Assembly: GCA_022572865.1 (NCBI GenBank)
Contig: JACZVB010000037.1
Coordinates: 1 to 8,922, forward strand
DNA length: 8,922 nucleotides
Source: Chloroflexota bacterium
GTDB lineage: Bacteria > Chloroflexota > Dehalococcoidia > Plut-88900
Reading direction: 5' to 3'
Part shown: in pieces, positions 7,054-8,922 of the stretch
How the letters are laid out: each line of letters starts with the position of its first letter
Numbering within the stretch: position 1 is the stretch's first letter
The notes under the pieces: model-generated
What the model saw: the letters and a program-made list of their open reading frames with translations, nothing else
Database searches by the model: none
Told to the model about the DNA's origin: nothing
Made by a program: the position numbers and the translations under genes

Positions 7054-7874
7054 ACTTACACCTTTTTCTGCTGAATCTGAAACTGGGCCGCTTTGGCCTG
7101 ATCGCCTGGGCCGCGTTCCTCGGGGTCTATGGGGCGCTGGTAGTCTATCTCTATCCCTCCATCGATGACGCCTCCGGCCTAATCGAACAGCTGGAAGGAC
7201 TGCCTCAGGGAGCGCGCAGGGCCATAGGCCTGTCCGATGGGGCGATGGAGGCAGCGTTTCCCGGGGGGCAGTTCTCCTTCGCCGGGGCGTTGACCACCGA
7301 TTATCTGATCTGGATACCGGTGTTCGTCGGCATCTATGCCCTGGTAGTAGGGTCAGGGGTCATCGGCCGCGAGATGTCCCAGGGGGTCATCGGGACCCTG
7401 CTCAGCCTCCCCCTTCGACGCCACAAGTACATCCTGTCGAAATCCTTTGCCTTCACCATCCTACTGATTGCCCTGGGAACCGTATCCTGGGGCGCCGTTG
7501 TGGCCGCTTCTACCATCATCGACGTTGAGGTCAGCAAGGGCAACATGGCCCTGGCCCTCACTATAGGGTTCCTGCTGGTCCTGGCTATTTTCAGCTATTC
7601 CCTCCTGATCTCCACCTTGCTGGTCCAGCCCAGGAGCGCCCTGGCCGCAGCGGTCCTGGTTACCTTCGTCCTGTATATGCTGAACTTCATGGCCCCGGCC
7701 TATAACAAAGCGGGCTGGCTGGAGAACGGGTCTCTTTTTCACTTCTACCAACCCTTTTCCCTTGTAAGCGGGGCAGGGGTCAACTGGGCCGGGCTAGGGG
7801 TCTATGGGGGCGTCATAATCTTCGCTCACCTGGCCTCCATAGGCATATTCCTGCGCCGAGACATAACGTCCTGA
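7050..7874 (+). CDS. ABC-2 family permease subunit
   Basis: A 274-residue membrane protein with six predicted spans, near residues 14-34, 84-105, 131-153, 166-190, 196-216 and 245-267. This is the ABC-2 permease pattern. The large loop between spans 1 and 2 (about 35-83) and the cytoplasmic GREMSQGVIGTLLSLPLRR segment (106-124), which resembles the coupling helix contacting the ATPase, are typical. The C-terminus ends in FLRRDITS, positively charged and so probably cytoplasmic. The start ATG 7050 overlaps the TGA of the ATPase gene. Being the only permease gene in the unit, it probably works as a homodimer with two copies of the neighbouring degenerate ATPase, an inference that makes the lost motifs matter for both sites. 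The substrate cannot be predicted; family members move drugs, lipids, polysaccharides or Na+. Confidence 0.9.
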   Translation: MNLHLFLLNLKLGRFGLIAWAAFLGVYGALVVYLYPSIDDASGLIEQLEGLPQGARRAIGLSDGAMEAAFPGGQFSFAGALTTDYLIWIPVFVGIYALVVGSGVIGREMSQGVIGTLLSLPLRRHKYILSKSFAFTILLIALGTVSWGAVVAASTIIDVEVSKGNMALALTIGFLLVLAIFSYSLLISTLLVQPRSALAAAVLVTFVLYMLNFMAPAYNKAGWLENGSLFHFYQPFSLVSGAGVNWAGLGVYGGVIIFAHLASIGIFLRRDITS

Positions 7875-7879
7875 TTCGA

Positions 7880-7896
7880 TACCCGGTTGCCGGGTA
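7880..7896. terminator. Short hairpin after the ABC operon
   Basis: TACCCGG-TTG-CCGGGTA, a perfect 7-bp stem with a 3-nt loop, lies 6 bp after the permease stop. There is no T-tract behind it, so it may protect the transcript end or assist termination rather than act as a classical intrinsic terminator. Confidence 0.4.
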
Positions 7897-7917
7897 ACGG
7901 TGGCCGAGGCTCCGATA

Positions 7918-8028
7918 TTAAGGCTCTCCCGCGCTCTCCGGCCTCTTTTGGAGCAATCGCCATAGAAGGCTGAAGAAGGTCGCCAGGGCCAGAGCGCCGC
8001 CGAGAATCGCTATCTTCCTTTTGCTCAT
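7918..8028 (-). CDS. Small single-span membrane protein, 36 residues (unrecognised)
   Basis: A short minus-strand frame from ATG 8028 to TAA 7918. It begins MSKRK, continues with a hydrophobic span of about 20 residues (IAILGGALALATFFSLLW), and ends in a basic, polar tail (QKRPESAGEP). This charge pattern predicts a membrane-anchored protein with the N-terminus inside. GGGGG at 8035-8039, six bases before the start, is a modest ribosome binding site. A promoter with near-consensus boxes lies directly upstream on the same strand (8048-8076). I do not recognise a family. The gene is convergent with the ABC pair, its stop only 43 bp from the permease stop, and shares no operon. It could be a small stress or complex-stabilising membrane protein; no function can be assigned. 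Confidence 0.6.
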   Translation of the reverse strand: MSKRKIAILGGALALATFFSLLWRLLQKRPESAGEP

Positions 8029-8047
8029 CACATTCCCCCGTATCTAA

Positions 8048-8076
8048 ATTGTATTCGGCCCTCCCGCGCATGTCCA
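8048..8076 (-). promoter_or_regulatory. Sigma70-type promoter of the 36-residue membrane protein gene
   Basis: On the minus strand TGGACA (8076-8071, 5 of 6) is followed after exactly 17 bp by TACAAT (8053-8048, 5 of 6). The start of transcription would be near 8041, about 13 nt before the ATG at 8028, leaving just room for the GGGGG ribosome binding site. Confidence 0.55.
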
Positions 8077-8211
8077 CGAACCCAGGGAATGGACTGGTCG
8101 CAGAGCCCTATCATGCATCTTCTGAGACATCCAGCAATGCCAGGGAAGGCCCTGAAGAGGGCAGCGCCTTGCCCTTCTAGGCCGTTTAATAAGCCATATA
8201 AAGCGAGAAGT

Positions 8212-8332
8212 GCCCCGACTCCGAGTCGGGGCCGGGGGTTTGTCCCGACATGTCGGGACCAAACCCAATTTCCTCCCCCTTCCTGGCCAGGAAGGGGGAC
8301 AGGGGGATGGTCGAAAGTGTTATTAAATACTC
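8212..8332 (+). repeat. Structured intergenic repeat, copy R3
   Basis: Begins with a 21-bp perfect odd palindrome at 8212-8232 (arms GCCCCGACTC), then CCGGGGGTT. It continues with the perfect palindrome GTCCCGACATGTCGGGAC at 8242-8259 and a 26-bp perfect palindrome at 8274-8299 (arms TCCCCCTTCCTGG). The tail is ACAGGGGGATGGTCG and then GTTATTAAATACTC. The part from 8233 on matches R1 in opposite orientation. A shared CGCCACG further on (8350-8356 here) suggests the similarity fades gradually. The rest of the 353-bp gap between the small gene and the tRNA (about 8077-8211) holds nothing I recognise. Confidence 0.85.
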
Positions 8333-8344
8333 CTCCTCCTCTCC

Positions 8345-8373
8345 TTGACCGCCACGGGCCACGGGGCTATGAT
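8345..8373 (+). promoter_or_regulatory. Promoter of tRNA-Pro
   Basis: TTGACC at 8345-8350 (5 of 6) and TATGAT at 8368-8373 (5 of 6) are spaced by 17 bp. Transcription would start near 8380, within about two bases of the mature tRNA 5' end at 8382. Confidence 0.65.
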
Positions 8374-8381
8374 TTTGCCTG

Positions 8382-8458
8382 CGGGGTGTGGCGCAGTCCG
8401 GTAGCGCGCATCGTTTGGGACGATGAGGCCCCGGGTTCGAATCCCGGCACCCCGACCA
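8382..8458 (+). tRNA. tRNA-Pro, anticodon UGG, CCA encoded
   Basis: A full cloverleaf can be drawn. The acceptor stem is CGGGGTG (8382-8388) with CACCCCG (8448-8454). The D stem is GCGC/GCGC around AGTCCGGTA. The anticodon stem CATCG/CGATG encloses the loop TTTGGGA, with anticodon TGG at 8416-8418. The variable loop is AGGCC. The T stem CCGGG/CCCGG encloses TTCGAAT. Discriminator A and an encoded CCA end the gene. The C1:G72 acceptor pair is typical of bacterial proline tRNAs. It decodes CCN codons, chiefly CCA and CCG. All stems pair without mismatch, so it should be functional. It stands alone behind its own promoter. Confidence 0.97.
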
Positions 8459-8593
8459 GGGTTCTTATCGGGACATCATCTGGTCTGAATCACGCTTAAT
8501 CGCTCAGGGGGAAAAAGTCAGACCCAGCCACAAGAACCCTCGGCCCTTCTTATGGTCAGGCAGGAGAAGATAGCTCTTCGGAGGTGTACCAAA

Positions 8594-8770
8594 GTGGGAA
8601 AATTGATCGGCCGGCTGCTCACCCTGATAGGCTTTCTAGCAGTAGTGGGCATGGCCGGAGTAGCGCTGGCGGTGGGTTTACTCTGGTGGCAGGACAGGCA
8701 GTGGCAGGCCAGCTCGGCCCGGGAAAACAGCGAAGACTTAAACGGCGACACAGACCCCTCTGGGGAGTGA
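8594..8770 (+). CDS. Small single-span membrane protein, 58 residues (unrecognised)
   Basis: From GTG 8594 the frame gives MGKLIGRL, a long hydrophobic segment rich in Gly, Ala, Val and Leu up to GLLWWQDRQW, and an acidic hydrophilic tail (SARENSEDLNGDTDPSGE). It is likely a membrane anchor with its tail outside. GGAGG at 8580-8584 lies nine bases before GTG 8594 and decides this start. An in-frame ATG at 8552 would add 14 residues (MVRQEKIALRRCTK) but lacks a ribosome binding site. The two tryptophans at the membrane exit are typical of an interfacial position. It lies 51 bp upstream of a probable amidohydrolase gene on the same strand and may be co-transcribed with it. No family recognised. 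Confidence 0.55.
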   Translation: MGKLIGRLLTLIGFLAVVGMAGVALAVGLLWWQDRQWQASSARENSEDLNGDTDPSGE

Positions 8771-8821
8771 ATCTCGGGGAGCAGGGCGGTATATGACAGC
8801 AAAGTTCCCGTGGAGGAATCA

Positions 8822-8922
8822 GTGACGGGGCCTGTGGACGGGCCTGTCAAAATCATCAAGGCCGACAGGGTCATCGATGGCCTGGGTGGGCCGGACAGGG
8901 AGGGAGTGGCCCTTGTCCTGGA
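8822..8922 (+). CDS. Probable amidohydrolase, N-terminal fragment (runs off right edge)
   Basis: From GTG 8822, with GGAGG at 8812-8816 five bases upstream, an open frame of 33 codons continues to the window end. It reads MTGPVDGPVKIIKADRVIDG and then LGGPDREGVALVL. The pattern of a short beta-strand, ADRVIDG, a polar turn and a second strand is the usual opening of the small beta-sandwich of metal-dependent amidohydrolases of the imidazolonepropionase/prolidase type. The catalytic HxH motif would lie beyond the edge, so the assignment rests on the N-terminus alone. GTG 8810 is an in-frame alternative start but overlaps the ribosome binding site. Confidence 0.55.
   Translation, partial: MTGPVDGPVKIIKADRVIDGLGGPDREGVALVL

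Noticed and set aside
8482..8524. Inverted repeat GGTCTGA ... TCAGACC between tRNA-Pro and the small membrane protein
   Set aside because: Arms of only 7 bp with a 29-nt loop and no T-tract; not convincing as a terminator or binding site.

Overview
This 8.9 kb window looks like a chromosomal segment of a GC-rich free-living bacterium. Gene content and family style suggest the Chloroflexota, perhaps Dehalococcoidia, but that is inference: there is no rRNA or other phylogenetic marker here. Promoters close to the sigma70 consensus can be read in several places, and the 3' CCA of the one tRNA is encoded in the DNA.

Left block (1-2902): a ferric-iron ABC uptake operon on the minus strand, with a substrate-binding lipoprotein followed by the N-terminal half of an FbpB-type permease that runs off the left edge. 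A DtxR/MntR-family metalloregulator is transcribed divergently. The AT-rich region between them carries overlapping divergent promoters whose spacers hold an 18-bp inverted repeat resembling a DtxR/IdeR box, plus a second, operator-free promoter for the regulator. This looks like a self-contained iron-homeostasis switch.

Middle block (3265-7874): a large SbcC/Rad50-type ATPase with a zinc hook and no SbcD/Mre11 partner in view, then a two-gene ABC-2 exporter-like pair. The ATPase subunit of that pair is an intact reading frame, but its Walker A lysine, Q-loop glutamine, signature glycines, Walker B glutamate and switch histidine are all replaced. It reads as a degenerate nucleotide-binding domain translationally coupled to a normal-looking permease.

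Right block (7875-8922): a previously easy-to-miss 36-residue single-span membrane protein on the minus strand with its own good promoter, a tRNA-Pro(UGG) with its own promoter, a second small membrane protein, and the first 33 codons of what is probably an amidohydrolase.

Three copies of a structured intergenic repeat (about 80-120 bp, made of two or three consecutive palindromes) lie between the gene blocks: one inverted after the regulator, one after sbcC, one before the tRNA. The repeat, the degenerate ABC subunit, the operator-in-spacer promoter architecture and the 36-residue gene are the most interesting parts of the window.
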